This document shows, piece after piece, positions 9,001-18,185 of a DNA stretch of 64,000 bases (position 1 is the stretch's first letter; every line of letters starts with the position of its first letter). This stretch comes from Crenothrix sp043729335 (GTDB taxonomy: Bacteria; Pseudomonadota; Gammaproteobacteria; Methylococcales; Methylomonadaceae). The position numbers and the translations under genes were made by a program. The stretch covers positions 62,001 to 126,000 of the forward strand of contig NZ_JAYTLQ010000050.1 of the NCBI RefSeq assembly GCF_043729335.1, written 5' to 3'. Below the pieces are notes generated by a model. The model worked only from the letters and a program-made list of their open reading frames with translations, searched no databases and had not been told where the DNA came from.

Positions 9001-9432
9001 ATGATTAAACCTATTATTTCTGTAAGTATTTTTTTATTGGCCAGTGTTGCTGGCGAGGCTATGGCGATCAATTGTAGTGTAAGTAATGGATATTCCCGTG
9101 TCGCTGGCGATGGTGATGTATTAAAAACTACTCTGAAGGGTAAAACTGCTTGCAAACTCACCGGCAACGATTGGGAATGGCAAGAATATCACGACGCCGA
9201 CGGTACTCTGATAGACTGGAAGAAAGGTAGCGATCTTGTCGATGGAACGTCTCCTGTAGGTACGTGGAGTGCCACAGATGGCAATGGCGCACAAGTAACC
9301 TATACGTATGGCGCTCAAAGTTATACCTATGAAGTCTGGAAAACAAAACTTGGGCTTTACGACTTTTGTACAGGCGCTATTGCCAAGGTTCGCGGAGCAT
9401 CTTTGCTGGATGGACAGGATTCCTGTGATTAA
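9001..9432 (+). CDS. Small secreted protein, unknown function, in exosortase A locus
   Basis: This 143-residue protein has a clear Sec signal peptide (hydrophobic core IISVSIFLLASVAG, cleavage after AMA). The mature part has five cysteines, many Gly/Thr/Asp and alternating beta-rich segments, suggesting a small disulfide-bonded beta protein. No family is recognised. It lies at the divergent boundary between the ligase operon and the VanZ/polymerase genes, so a role at the cell surface or in polysaccharide export is possible but unproven. It has no PEP-CTERM tail of its own. Confidence 0.7.
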   Translation: MIKPIISVSIFLLASVAGEAMAINCSVSNGYSRVAGDGDVLKTTLKGKTACKLTGNDWEWQEYHDADGTLIDWKKGSDLVDGTSPVGTWSATDGNGAQVTYTYGAQSYTYEVWKTKLGLYDFCTGAIAKVRGASLLDGQDSCD

Positions 9433-9480
9433 GGCTCAGATAGAAATGAGTGGCCTTGGTTTTAATATGTATCCTGGACA

Positions 9481-10827
9481 ATGCAAGCCATAACTAAATA
9501 TTGCTTCTATGCTGCCGTCGTTTATTTGCTGTTTGTAATTTACGGCAGCCTAGTGCCTTTGGATTATCAAAACCTACCTTGGCAACAAGCACTGGATCGG
9601 TTTAAACATATTCGCTATCTTGATTTAGGTATTGAATCCAGAGCCGATTGGATCGCTAATATTGTACTGTATATCCCTTTGGCTTTTTTGGGGTCGTCGC
9701 TTCTGAGCAATGTACGCTCTTTAGGCTTACGGTTTGCCGGAACAGTGTTGGTATTATGTCTGTGTTTACTTTTAGCGGTCGGCATTGAATTTTGTCAGCT
9801 CTATTTTCCACCGCGCACCGTTTCCATCAATGATTTGATCGCCGAATCTATCGGCACTGTCATAGGTTTATTAGCAGCACACATCTGGGGAAGACAGCTA
9901 CTTAGTCTATGCCATTCTTTATCGTTAAACCATTTACTGTCTGTTAAGGCACTTTTAAAGCTGTACTTGCTCAGCTACGTGCTGCTCAGTTTTTTTCCCT
10001 ATGACTTTGTGACTTCTTTTGCGGAATTGGAAATCAAGCTGGAAGCTGGCCATGATCATATTTTTATAGGGTTTCATGCGTGTAGGCATGAGTTTGTCCG
10101 GTGTGCAGTCAAATTTTTAGTTGAAATAATCGTTTTGTTACCCGCAGGTGGCTTAGTCTATTTATTACCGCATGTCTCGCATAAACTGGCGTTAGCCGTG
10201 CTGGTGGGATTTTTCTTGGGTATTTTTTCTGAACTCGTCCAGTTATTTTTATATTCCGGCATTGCCCAAGGCTTTTCAATACTGACCCGAATGTTAGGTA
10301 TGGGGTTAGGTGTTATTGCGACAGATTGGTTGTGCAAACAAAAAATGCTGTATTGGCAAAAACGTTTAAAGCCTTTTGTTCTGATGGCAGCTTTGCCTTA
10401 TTGTGCTTTGGTATTTATTATTAGTGGCGGATGGAATGGGATATGGCTAACCGCGGAACTGGCCCGTACAAAATTGGCCGAAACACACTTTATGCCGTTT
10501 TACTATTTTTATTACACCACTGAGACTGTTGCCTTAGTAAGCTTAATTAGCAATGTAGGGCTTTATATGCCCATAGGGTTTGCGTTCGGATTATGGTGTC
10601 GAGCCACTGATAAGTTGCCAGTATTTTCCTGGGTTTGGGTTGGCTTATGGGGCGCTGGATTGGCTGTGCTGGTGGAAACCGAAAAGTTGTTTTTGGCCGA
10701 TAAACATCCCGATCCCACGGATATAGGCATTGCGTTTATGACTGCGGCGGTAAGTTATGTGATGATAAACAAAGCGCTTTCCTGGATCCAGGAAAGCAAA
10801 GTGCACGGTAATAGGGCGCTGCTTTAA
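9481..10827 (+). CDS. VanZ-like multi-pass membrane protein
   Basis: This 448-residue integral membrane protein has about ten hydrophobic helices. The first roughly 135 residues carry the VanZ signature pattern (YGSLVPLD, DWIANIVLYIPLAFLG, GIEFCQLYFPPRTVSINDLIAESIGT). A second, weaker VanZ-like region follows near residues 215-275 (FLVEIIVLLPAGG, SELVQLFLYSG) and another at the end (ISNVGLYMPIGFAFG). VanZ-like proteins are often encoded in exopolysaccharide/exosortase loci, but their chemistry is not defined. It starts 48 bases after the secreted protein and is followed directly by the polymerase gene. Confidence 0.75.
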   Translation: MQAITKYCFYAAVVYLLFVIYGSLVPLDYQNLPWQQALDRFKHIRYLDLGIESRADWIANIVLYIPLAFLGSSLLSNVRSLGLRFAGTVLVLCLCLLLAVGIEFCQLYFPPRTVSINDLIAESIGTVIGLLAAHIWGRQLLSLCHSLSLNHLLSVKALLKLYLLSYVLLSFFPYDFVTSFAELEIKLEAGHDHIFIGFHACRHEFVRCAVKFLVEIIVLLPAGGLVYLLPHVSHKLALAVLVGFFLGIFSELVQLFLYSGIAQGFSILTRMLGMGLGVIATDWLCKQKMLYWQKRLKPFVLMAALPYCALVFIISGGWNGIWLTAELARTKLAETHFMPFYYFYYTTETVALVSLISNVGLYMPIGFAFGLWCRATDKLPVFSWVWVGLWGAGLAVLVETEKLFLADKHPDPTDIGIAFMTAAVSYVMINKALSWIQESKVHGNRALL

Positions 10828-10834
10828 TAGCATA

Positions 10835-12784
10835 ATGATGTTAAACGAGCAATCCCTAATACAGCAGCCTACAGACACTAAAATCGCCCGTTATGGCGGT
10901 TATAGAAGACGGGTTTTGTCGTTCATGTTACTGGCGATTGTTTGTACAATGGTGCTCCAGTATCCGATAGCGCCGCTGTGGCTGGCAGGATTTTTGTTGT
11001 GTTATGGCTGTTTGTTACATCGCTACCCGGCTACCTGGTTATTTTTCATTCCGGCTTTATTGCCGATTATGGATTTTACGGCGTGGACGGGGCGGTTTTT
11101 TTGTGATGAATTTGATTTGCTGGTGTTAACGACAGTGGCTGTGCAGCTTTGGCAAGTGCCGCAAAAGCAGGCACAAGCCTTATTCAGCAAAACAACACGG
11201 CTGTTATTTTGGCTTTACTGTCTTTGCTATGGCATTAGCTTACTACGTGGCTTATTGCCATTACAGGCTGTAGACGCTAATGCATTTTCAAATTATTACA
11301 GTAATTACAATAGCCTCAGAGTCGGCAAAGGTTTGCTATGGGGAATATTATTGTTACCGGCATTAAAATACGCCTGTCAAAACACTCCTCAAGCAATGCT
11401 GTATTGGGCTTATGGTGTTTTATCAGGCTTAACCGGCGTTATCATTATTGCCGTTGTGGAACGCGCTCTTTTTACTGGGGTGTTTGATTTTTCAAGCCAT
11501 TACCGCATCAATGCGCTGTTTTCAAGCATGCACACCGGTGGTGGCCATATTGAATCTTACCTGATGCTAAGCCTGCCTTTTATTGCGGTTTTATTTTTTA
11601 ACTCCTCCGCATCATTTATAAGTATTTTCTGTGGGATAAGCCTGTTTGTCGCCGGACTTTATGTACTTCTGGTCACCTTTTCGCGTGGCGGTTATATTGG
11701 CTTTGCCGTTGGCTTTGTCGTGCTGATAGCTAGCCTGGCTTTTCGGCATAAAGACACCTTAAAGCTGAACGGAAAGCTGCTGACACGGATTATTTTGCCG
11801 TTATTAATGGTCCCTATTATTGTGATACCGGTGTTTAAGGGACAATTAATTCAGCAACGCTTCAGTATTTTTTCAGAAGATAAGGCTATACGCACGAATC
11901 ACTGGTTAGATGCAGTGAACATGATGGACAATAACCTTGCAACCTATTTACTGGGTATGGGCATTGGCAGTTATCCAAGAACTTATTTTTGGCTTAATAC
12001 CGAAAATGTTGTCCCTGCAACCTATAAAATAGAAAACCAATCGGGTAATCAATATTTAAGATTGCGGGGCGGCGATGCGCTTTTTATGGGGCAATATGTT
12101 AGTGTTGCGCCTAAAACGCAATATCAAATACAAGCCGATGTGCGCAGTAAAGTGGATAACGCTGAATTGAGTGTGTCTATCTGTGAAAAATCGCTTATTT
12201 ACTCTTTGCGCTGTGCTAACAGTGGTCTTCATATAAAAGCATCGCCGAATGACACCACTTGGCAACACATTGAACAACTTATTGATACCGGTGAAGTAGG
12301 CGCGAAATCAGCTAATATTGCCGCAGGTTTGCTGACACGCCCTGTGCAATTAGCACTCTATAATGCTAACAAAACCGGAACCGTTATTGATACTGATAAT
12401 ATTAAACTTCTGGATAGCCACGGGAAAAACCAGCTTGTTAACGGTGATTTTTCAGCAGATACCGACCGTTGGTTGTTTGCAACTGAAAAACATCACCCCT
12501 GGCATATCTTGAATTTATGGGTGCAGGTGCTGTTTGATCAAGGCTTATTAGGCTTGGTATTGGGGGTGACATTGATATTACTATCTTTGCATAATTCATA
12601 TAAAAAACTGAAATACAATTCATTTGCAGCTATATTTCTATCAGCAGTATGTGGCTTTATTATTGTAGGCTGGGTAGATAGCCCTTTCGATGCCCCCCGG
12701 ATTACGCTGTTGTTCTTCTTAACCCTAGTTTTCTCCGTCGCTAACGTGAACCTATGTTCTGCATTGGATTTTTCAAAAAAATGA
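10835..12784 (+). CDS. O-antigen ligase/polymerase (Wzy-like) with extracytoplasmic insertion domain
   Basis: This 649-residue membrane protein has about ten helices in the first 360 residues, including the Wzy_C/O-antigen-ligase pattern LVTFSRGGYIGFAVGF. A hydrophilic stretch of about 180 residues follows (roughly 375-560; QSGNQYLRLRGGDALFMGQY...NGDFSADTDRWLF) that looks like a beta-sandwich carbohydrate-binding domain. The last two helices contain HILNLWVQVLFDQGLLGL, the usual C-terminal ligase helix. The domain is therefore inserted in the periplasmic loop. It most likely polymerises or ligates the exopolysaccharide of this locus. It lies 7 bases after the VanZ-like gene, in one operon. 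Confidence 0.82.
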   Translation: MMLNEQSLIQQPTDTKIARYGGYRRRVLSFMLLAIVCTMVLQYPIAPLWLAGFLLCYGCLLHRYPATWLFFIPALLPIMDFTAWTGRFFCDEFDLLVLTTVAVQLWQVPQKQAQALFSKTTRLLFWLYCLCYGISLLRGLLPLQAVDANAFSNYYSNYNSLRVGKGLLWGILLLPALKYACQNTPQAMLYWAYGVLSGLTGVIIIAVVERALFTGVFDFSSHYRINALFSSMHTGGGHIESYLMLSLPFIAVLFFNSSASFISIFCGISLFVAGLYVLLVTFSRGGYIGFAVGFVVLIASLAFRHKDTLKLNGKLLTRIILPLLMVPIIVIPVFKGQLIQQRFSIFSEDKAIRTNHWLDAVNMMDNNLATYLLGMGIGSYPRTYFWLNTENVVPATYKIENQSGNQYLRLRGGDALFMGQYVSVAPKTQYQIQADVRSKVDNAELSVSICEKSLIYSLRCANSGLHIKASPNDTTWQHIEQLIDTGEVGAKSANIAAGLLTRPVQLALYNANKTGTVIDTDNIKLLDSHGKNQLVNGDFSADTDRWLFATEKHHPWHILNLWVQVLFDQGLLGLVLGVTLILLSLHNSYKKLKYNSFAAIFLSAVCGFIIVGWVDSPFDAPRITLLFFLTLVFSVANVNLCSALDFSKK

Positions 12785-12817
12785 AAATCTACTGATGTAT
12801 AAATAATTTAAAAAATA

Positions 12818-13612
12818 ATGATAGATTGTAAATCCATAAATCAACCGATAGCGAAATCAGTGTTATTGCTATGCTGTTTTATGCTGTCGGCACACGCTCA
12901 TGCTGAATCGTCATCATTACCCGTTACGCTTGCAAAAATAAAGCCCGGCGTTGTTGCGGTAGGCTCGTTTATGGCCAAACGCAATCCACGCGCACAGTTT
13001 TTAGGCACTGGGTTCGCTATCGGCAATGGCAGCTTAGTTGTCACCAATGCCCATGTCATACCCACCAGCCTGGATGTTGAACATCGGGAAGAAATCGCTG
13101 TATTTTATCGTCAAGGTAATGAAGATAAGGCGTTGGCGGCTAAACTGATAGCATTAGATAACGATCATGATGTCGCTATTTTAAAATTAGTAGACAGTAA
13201 GTTGCCAGCGCTCAAATTAGGAAATGCCTCGTCGGTGCGCGAAGGCCAGTTGTATGCGTTTACCGGGTATCCTATGGGCATGGTGCTTGGGCTTTATCCG
13301 GTAACACACCGTGCTATGGTATCGGCAATTAGCCCTAATGCGATTCCCATGATGATCCCAAAAAATATCAGTCCCAAGTTAGTCAAACGTTTACAAAGCC
13401 CTTATGATGTTTTTCAATTGGATGCGACCGCCTATCCTGGCAACAGCGGCAGTCCTTTGTATGATATTGAAACCAGCGATGTTGTGGGTATTGTCAATAA
13501 GGTTTTCGTGCAGGAAAGCAAAGAAAGCGTATTATCAAAGCCCAGTGGTATTTCCTATGCTATTCCTGTAAGCCATATTCAAAAGCTTTTAAATGACAAA
13601 GGCTTAAAGTAA
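12818..13612 (+). CDS. Secreted trypsin-like (HtrA/DegP-type) serine protease
   Basis: This 264-residue protein has an N-terminal signal peptide (SVLLLCCFMLSAHAHA). It has a complete chymotrypsin-fold catalytic triad: His in VVTNAHVIP, Asp in DNDHDVAILKL and Ser in ATAYPGNSGSPLYD. No PDZ domain follows, so it is a single-domain exported protease. Proteases of this type are regular members of exosortase A/exopolysaccharide loci. It lies between the polymerase and the sugar transferase, all on the plus strand with short gaps. Confidence 0.85.
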   Translation: MIDCKSINQPIAKSVLLLCCFMLSAHAHAESSSLPVTLAKIKPGVVAVGSFMAKRNPRAQFLGTGFAIGNGSLVVTNAHVIPTSLDVEHREEIAVFYRQGNEDKALAAKLIALDNDHDVAILKLVDSKLPALKLGNASSVREGQLYAFTGYPMGMVLGLYPVTHRAMVSAISPNAIPMMIPKNISPKLVKRLQSPYDVFQLDATAYPGNSGSPLYDIETSDVVGIVNKVFVQESKESVLSKPSGISYAIPVSHIQKLLNDKGLK

Positions 13613-13673
13613 TTTCTTTACAAGAAATTATCTCATTGCAACCTTTTTATACTGAAAGAAACAGAGTAAAACC

Positions 13674-15062
13674 GTGATTCGTATTTTTCGACACTATATT
13701 TCCAGAGCGTATTTATGGCTCATTATCATTGAAAGCAGCCTGTTTTTTGCTTCAATGTATTATGGCAGTCGTGCCCGTTTTCTATTTACTGAGTCCTGGT
13801 ATACGCAAGATGACATGACCATTGCCAGTGTTATTTTTTCACTGGTGTTAATGCTGTGTTGCTTGGGGTTGGGTTTATATAGGCGCACGCTCAGTTGGGA
13901 TGATTACAATTTACTGGCCCGCACCTGTGTCAGTTTTTGTGCGGCCATCTTTACGGTTGTTAGCATTTATTATTTGATACCCGATATCCTGATTGGCCGA
14001 AGTGTTCTGGTTTATGCCATAACCTTTGCTTTTTTAGGCATGATGATAACCCGGCATTTATTCTATAAATTTGCCAGACTTGATCAGTTGCAACGCCGTG
14101 TTTTGGTTATCGGCAGTGCTTATAAGGCGCATAAGCTATTGTCGTTGAATGAGTCCTTTATTCACAAAGGTTTCAAAATAGTGGGCTGTATTCAGCTTCC
14201 TGATGAACAAGCTGTGGTTGATAATGAGTATTTGATTAAATCATACAAAAGTATTGCGCATACCGCTATGCTGCATAAAGTTGACGAAATTGTGATTGCC
14301 CTAGACGATAATCGTAAGTTGATGCCGCTTAAAGAATTATTGGATGCTAAGCTGTCAGGGTTTTCTATTATGGATTCTATGGGCTTTTACGAGCGCGAAC
14401 AAGGGCTTGTCTCATTAGATAATATTACACCTAGCTGGCTGGTTTTTTCTGATGGCTTTTCGCAAGGCGGTGTAAGGGCTTTTCAAAAGCGGGTATTTGA
14501 TTTGGTTTCAAGCACGTTATTATTGTTGGTTTCCTGGCCCATCATGCTATTAACTGCCTTGGCTATTTATCTGGAAAGTGGCTTTAAAAACCCCATATTT
14601 TATCGTCAACTGCGGGTCGGTGAAAATAGCATGCCGTTTTATGTATTAAAATTCAGAAGTATGAAAATTGATGCTGAAAAAGATGGCGCACAATGGGCAC
14701 AGAAAAAAGACAGTAGAGTGACTCGTGTAGGTGGGTTTATTCGAAAATGTCGTATAGATGAGTTGCCCCAAATATATAATGTGTTTAAAGGCGAAATGAG
14801 CTTTGTAGGGCCACGTCCAGAACGACCTGAATTTGTGGAGAGCTTTGAGCAAAAAATAGCCTATTATCAGGAAAGGCATCGTGTTAAACCGGGCATTACC
14901 GGCTGGGCTCAGTTGTGTTACCCTTACGGAGCCAGCGAGTATGACACTATACAGAAACTTCAATATGACCTGTACTATGTTAAAAACTACAGCATGTTTC
15001 TGGACTTTTCGATAATGCTAAATACCTTTGAAGTTGTGTTATGGGGTAAAGGCGCAAGATAA
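13674..15062 (+). CDS. Polyprenyl-phosphate sugar phosphotransferase, PEP-CTERM/exosortase A type
   Basis: This 462-residue initiating glycosyltransferase has an N-terminal set of four to five membrane helices, a CoA-binding-like middle domain (VLVIGSAYKAHKLLSL, about 140-250), and a C-terminal bacterial sugar transferase domain. The latter contains FDLVSSTLLLLVSWPIML, FYRQLRVGENSMPFYVLKFRSM, the DELPQIYNVFKGEMSFVGPRPERP core and KPGITGWAQ. It matches the TIGR03013 family that starts exopolysaccharide assembly in exosortase A loci. The start is GTG at 13674. It acts at the inner membrane by moving a sugar-1-phosphate onto undecaprenyl phosphate. Confidence 0.9.
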   Translation: MIRIFRHYISRAYLWLIIIESSLFFASMYYGSRARFLFTESWYTQDDMTIASVIFSLVLMLCCLGLGLYRRTLSWDDYNLLARTCVSFCAAIFTVVSIYYLIPDILIGRSVLVYAITFAFLGMMITRHLFYKFARLDQLQRRVLVIGSAYKAHKLLSLNESFIHKGFKIVGCIQLPDEQAVVDNEYLIKSYKSIAHTAMLHKVDEIVIALDDNRKLMPLKELLDAKLSGFSIMDSMGFYEREQGLVSLDNITPSWLVFSDGFSQGGVRAFQKRVFDLVSSTLLLLVSWPIMLLTALAIYLESGFKNPIFYRQLRVGENSMPFYVLKFRSMKIDAEKDGAQWAQKKDSRVTRVGGFIRKCRIDELPQIYNVFKGEMSFVGPRPERPEFVESFEQKIAYYQERHRVKPGITGWAQLCYPYGASEYDTIQKLQYDLYYVKNYSMFLDFSIMLNTFEVVLWGKGAR

Positions 15063-15281
15063 ACTGAGGTAACCCATATATTAACTACTCAGTGACGCTT
15101 TCATTGCTTTGGCCAACAAACTTCACCCATTTAAAAACCAGCTACCCGATACCTTCTGCTATCCTAAAGCGCCTCGTTGAATGTAGCACTGTAAAGGTCT
15201 ATTTTCTACGGAAACATAAAACAAAAAAGTGAAATTCCGTATTTCCCGTGAAAAAAAATATAAACCCATAATGTAATCTTA

Positions 15282-15974
15282 ATGACTGATAAAACAAAAT
15301 TCTGGGCGGTAGTTCCCGCTGCGGGTGTCGGCAAGCGCATGAGTGCCGATCGCCCCAAACAATATTTATTGCTGGCGGGTAAAACCGTATTGGAGCAAAC
15401 TCTATTACGCTTATTGCAAGCGGATGTCTTTACCACAATTAGTGTAGCCATTTCGGTAGAAGATCCGTATTGGCCTGAAATTCCCATCTCCAAGCATGAA
15501 AAAATAATGACTGCACCTGGCGGTAAAGAACGCGCAGATTCGGTGCTATCGGGCTTAAAGTCGATACGCACTATGGCTTCTGATGATGACTGGGTATTGG
15601 TACACGATGCGGCGCGGCCTTGTTTGACGGCCTCTGATATTCATCATCTGATTAACACGCTGATTGATGATGAAGTCGGTGGTATTTTGGCGTTATCGTC
15701 GCATGACACGTTAAAAAACGTGCAAGGCAAAAACATTTTGGGAACATTGGACAGAAGCCATATTTGGCGGGCGTTAACCCCACAAATGTTTCGTTACGGC
15801 ATGTTAAAAAACGCACTTGAAGCCGCCGAAGGCAATCCCGCTGTCACTGATGAAGCCAGTGCCTTGGAAATGCTGGGCTTGCAACCGAAAATCGTCGAAG
15901 GTCGACCTGATAATATTAAAATCACCCGACCTGAAGACTTGGCATTAGCGCAATTTTATCTGGAGCAGCAATGA
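15282..15974 (+). CDS. ispD: 2-C-methyl-D-erythritol 4-phosphate cytidylyltransferase IspD
   Basis: IspD transfers CMP to MEP in the non-mevalonate isoprenoid pathway. The 230 residues match the family. Motifs are VVPAAGVGKRMSADRPKQYL (nucleotide binding), VLVHDAARPCL, TPQMFRYGML and VTDEASALE, ending NIKITRPEDL. It overlaps ispF by four bases (ATGA), the usual ispDF arrangement. Confidence 0.95.
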   Translation: MTDKTKFWAVVPAAGVGKRMSADRPKQYLLLAGKTVLEQTLLRLLQADVFTTISVAISVEDPYWPEIPISKHEKIMTAPGGKERADSVLSGLKSIRTMASDDDWVLVHDAARPCLTASDIHHLINTLIDDEVGGILALSSHDTLKNVQGKNILGTLDRSHIWRALTPQMFRYGMLKNALEAAEGNPAVTDEASALEMLGLQPKIVEGRPDNIKITRPEDLALAQFYLEQQ

Positions 15975-16447
15975 TTAGAGTAGGGCAGGGCTATGATGTG
16001 CATCGTTTTGGCGATGGCGACCATATTATTTTAGGTGGCGTAACAATTCCGTATCAACAAGGCTTAGAAGCCCATTCCGATGGTGATGTGGTGTTACATG
16101 CTTTATGTGATGCCTTATTGGGCGCGGTGGCGTTGGGTGATATTGGGCAGCATTTTCCTGATACCGATCCTGAGTTTAAAGGCGCGGACAGCCGTGTATT
16201 GTTGCGCCATGTTGTCGGTATTGTGCAGGCAAAAGGCTATCGTTTGGTGAATGCTGATATGACTATTATCGCCCAGGCACCAAAAATGGCGCCTTATATT
16301 GCCGATATGTGCGCCATTATTGCCAAAGATTGTCAAGTTGAAATTGATTGCATTAATGTTAAAGCTACAACCACTGAAAAATTGGGCTTTGAAGGCCGTA
16401 AAGAAGGCATTGCTGTCCAGGCAATTGTGTTGGTTGAAAAGCCATGA
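15971..16447 (+). CDS. ispF: 2-C-methyl-D-erythritol 2,4-cyclodiphosphate synthase IspF
   Basis: IspF cyclises CDP-ME-2-phosphate to MEcPP. The 158 residues match the family. Metal ligands are in GYDVHRF (Asp and His), and LEAHSDGDVVLHALCDALLG and IGQHFPDTDP are also present, with the late family motif KATTTEKLGFEGRKEGI. It is translationally coupled to ispD by an ATGA overlap. Confidence 0.95.
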   Translation: MIRVGQGYDVHRFGDGDHIILGGVTIPYQQGLEAHSDGDVVLHALCDALLGAVALGDIGQHFPDTDPEFKGADSRVLLRHVVGIVQAKGYRLVNADMTIIAQAPKMAPYIADMCAIIAKDCQVEIDCINVKATTTEKLGFEGRKEGIAVQAIVLVEKP

Positions 16448-16504
16448 GCAAAGGCAGTCCACGTAAGCATTGATACGTATTGTAATATCTGGCCTTTTAA
16501 TAAT

Positions 16505-16540
16505 GCGAGCAAACAGTTTTATTGTTTGCCCGCTTTTGTG
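16505..16540 (+). terminator. Rho-independent terminator after ispDF
   Basis: The stem GCGAGCAAACA (16505-16515) pairs with TGTTTGCCCGC (16523-16533) with one mismatch and a 7-base loop, then TTTT. It lies about 60 bases after the ispF stop, before the convergent ZIP gene. Confidence 0.7.
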
Positions 16541-16621
16541 AATAGGTTTATGGTGTTTCATGACGGCATTTTCATCATTCGAGTTAAACAAATTCAGAAA
16601 ATACCGCGTTGGTATTTTTTC

Positions 16622-17449
16622 CTACTTGCCATGGACAATGCCATGCAAAGTACAAATCAACAGCACGCCTGCCGCAATCAAGACAATCTGTTGCACTGAG
16701 GTTTTCATATCGGTTTTTTTATGCAGCGATGGAATTAAATCGGCCACCGCAATATAAATAAAACTGGATGCCGCTAAAGCTAAAAGATAAGGTAATTTAT
16801 CGTGCAAATCAGCAAGACAGAAATAGGCCAGAACGCCGCCTAACACTGTCGATAAACTCGCTAAAATATTGTAAAAAAGTGCTTTGGCGTTGGAATAACC
16901 GCTGTGCAACAAAATGGCAAAATCGCCCACTTCTTGTGGAATTTCATGCGCGGCAACCGCAAGGCTGGTGACAATACCTAACTGAACATCGGTCAAAAAC
17001 GCAGCAGCAATCAATACGCCATCGACAAAGTTGTGGATGCTATCGCCGACAATAATCAACGATCCGGCCGATTTAGCCCCATGACCATGATGGCCATGAT
17101 TATGGTCACTATGAGGCGCGTGTTCCAATTCATCACCGTGAGCTTCGCAGTGTTCACCGTAATGACAATGCCGCCAGATTAGTAACTTTTCCAACACAAA
17201 AAATCCCAAAATTCCCGCTAATATCGTGCCAGACAACGCTTGAAATTGTTCAGGTGGGGCATCAGTAAATACTTCTGGAATCAGCCCCCAAAACGCCACG
17301 GCAAGCAAAGCACCAATCGCAAAACTGATGCCATGCGGTAATACTGCCTGTCTTTTTTGTTCAGGGAGCAACAAAAAAACAGCCGCCGCCATAACGCTTA
17401 ACACCCCGCCAATGGCGGTAAAAATAATAATTAAAACCAGTAAATGCAC
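16622..17449 (-). CDS. ZIP family divalent metal transporter
   Basis: This 275-residue protein has about eight hydrophobic helices. The ZIP signature helices are visible: DSIHNFVDGVLIAAAF (metal-site His, Asn and Asp) and AVAAHEIPQEVGDFAILLHSG. The cytoplasmic loop between helices 3 and 4 is rich in His (HCHYGEHCEAHGDE and HSDHNHGHHGHG), as expected for zinc or related metal uptake. It ends 4 bases from the start of... the neighbouring pgeF stop and probably shares its transcript. Metal specificity cannot be told from sequence. Confidence 0.88.
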   Translation of the reverse strand: MHLLVLIIIFTAIGGVLSVMAAAVFLLLPEQKRQAVLPHGISFAIGALLAVAFWGLIPEVFTDAPPEQFQALSGTILAGILGFFVLEKLLIWRHCHYGEHCEAHGDELEHAPHSDHNHGHHGHGAKSAGSLIIVGDSIHNFVDGVLIAAAFLTDVQLGIVTSLAVAAHEIPQEVGDFAILLHSGYSNAKALFYNILASLSTVLGGVLAYFCLADLHDKLPYLLALAASSFIYIAVADLIPSLHKKTDMKTSVQQIVLIAAGVLLICTLHGIVHGK

Positions 17450-17453
17450 AGCG

Positions 17454-18185
17454 TTATGTTCTCCAAATTAAAGTAGCCATGCGTCCGGTTTCCTTATCGC
17501 GCCGATAAGAGTAAAAACGTTCATGTTCGGTAACGGTACAAAAATCACCGCCGTAAATCTTATCAATACCCAAGGTGTTTAATTCAACTCGCGCCAACTG
17601 ATAAATATTGGCCAGCCACCGATCCCCTTGCGGCTTGAAGGCATTGGCAAAATGTGCCGACTTTTCCACGAAAGCCTCACGTACTTCTGTGCCTACTTCA
17701 AAACAACCCAGCCCTATGGCGGGGCCAAGCCAGACCAGCAGATTATCAGCCTGCATAGCCGTTATTGTGTTGGTAATAATGCCATCCAATAAACCTTTCC
17801 AGCCTGCATGAATAGCCGCCACACACTCTCCATCGCTAGAACACACCAGTAACGGCAGACAATCTGCCGTCATCACTGTGCAAACAATATTGGCAGCATG
17901 GCTGTAACTGGCATCGGCTTGGGGCAGCGATGTCACTTCAGCTGCGTTAACCGCGATATTGCTATGTACCTGCTGTAACCACACAGGCTCTGCGGGTAAC
18001 GCCAAGGTTTCCCGAATGATGTTCCGGTTTTGTGTGACTGCGTTAAGATCATCTCCCACATGTGTAGCAAGATTCAAGCTGGCATAGCAGCCGGTGCTCA
18101 CTCCACCTGTGCGTAAGGTTGTTAGTGCATGGATATTTTTGGGTGCGAGCCAGTCTGGCACCAGTACATTATTATTGATTGTCAT
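17454..18185 (-). CDS. pgeF: Peptidoglycan editing factor PgeF (YfiH, laccase-domain protein)
   Basis: This cytosolic multicopper-oxidase-like (DUF152) protein removes misincorporated amino acids from peptidoglycan precursors. With the start at 18185 (MTINNNVLVPDWL) it is 243 residues, the family norm; an upstream in-frame start would extend it deep into rluD and is unlikely. Motifs are TLRTGGVSTG, VWLQQVHSN, VMTADCLPLLVC, CVAAIHAGWKGLLDG and GPAIGLGCFEVG. It overlaps the 3' end of rluD by 14 bases, the common rluD-pgeF pair. Confidence 0.92.
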   Translation of the reverse strand: MTINNNVLVPDWLAPKNIHALTTLRTGGVSTGCYASLNLATHVGDDLNAVTQNRNIIRETLALPAEPVWLQQVHSNIAVNAAEVTSLPQADASYSHAANIVCTVMTADCLPLLVCSSDGECVAAIHAGWKGLLDGIITNTITAMQADNLLVWLGPAIGLGCFEVGTEVREAFVEKSAHFANAFKPQGDRWLANIYQLARVELNTLGIDKIYGGDFCTVTEHERFYSYRRDKETGRMATLIWRT

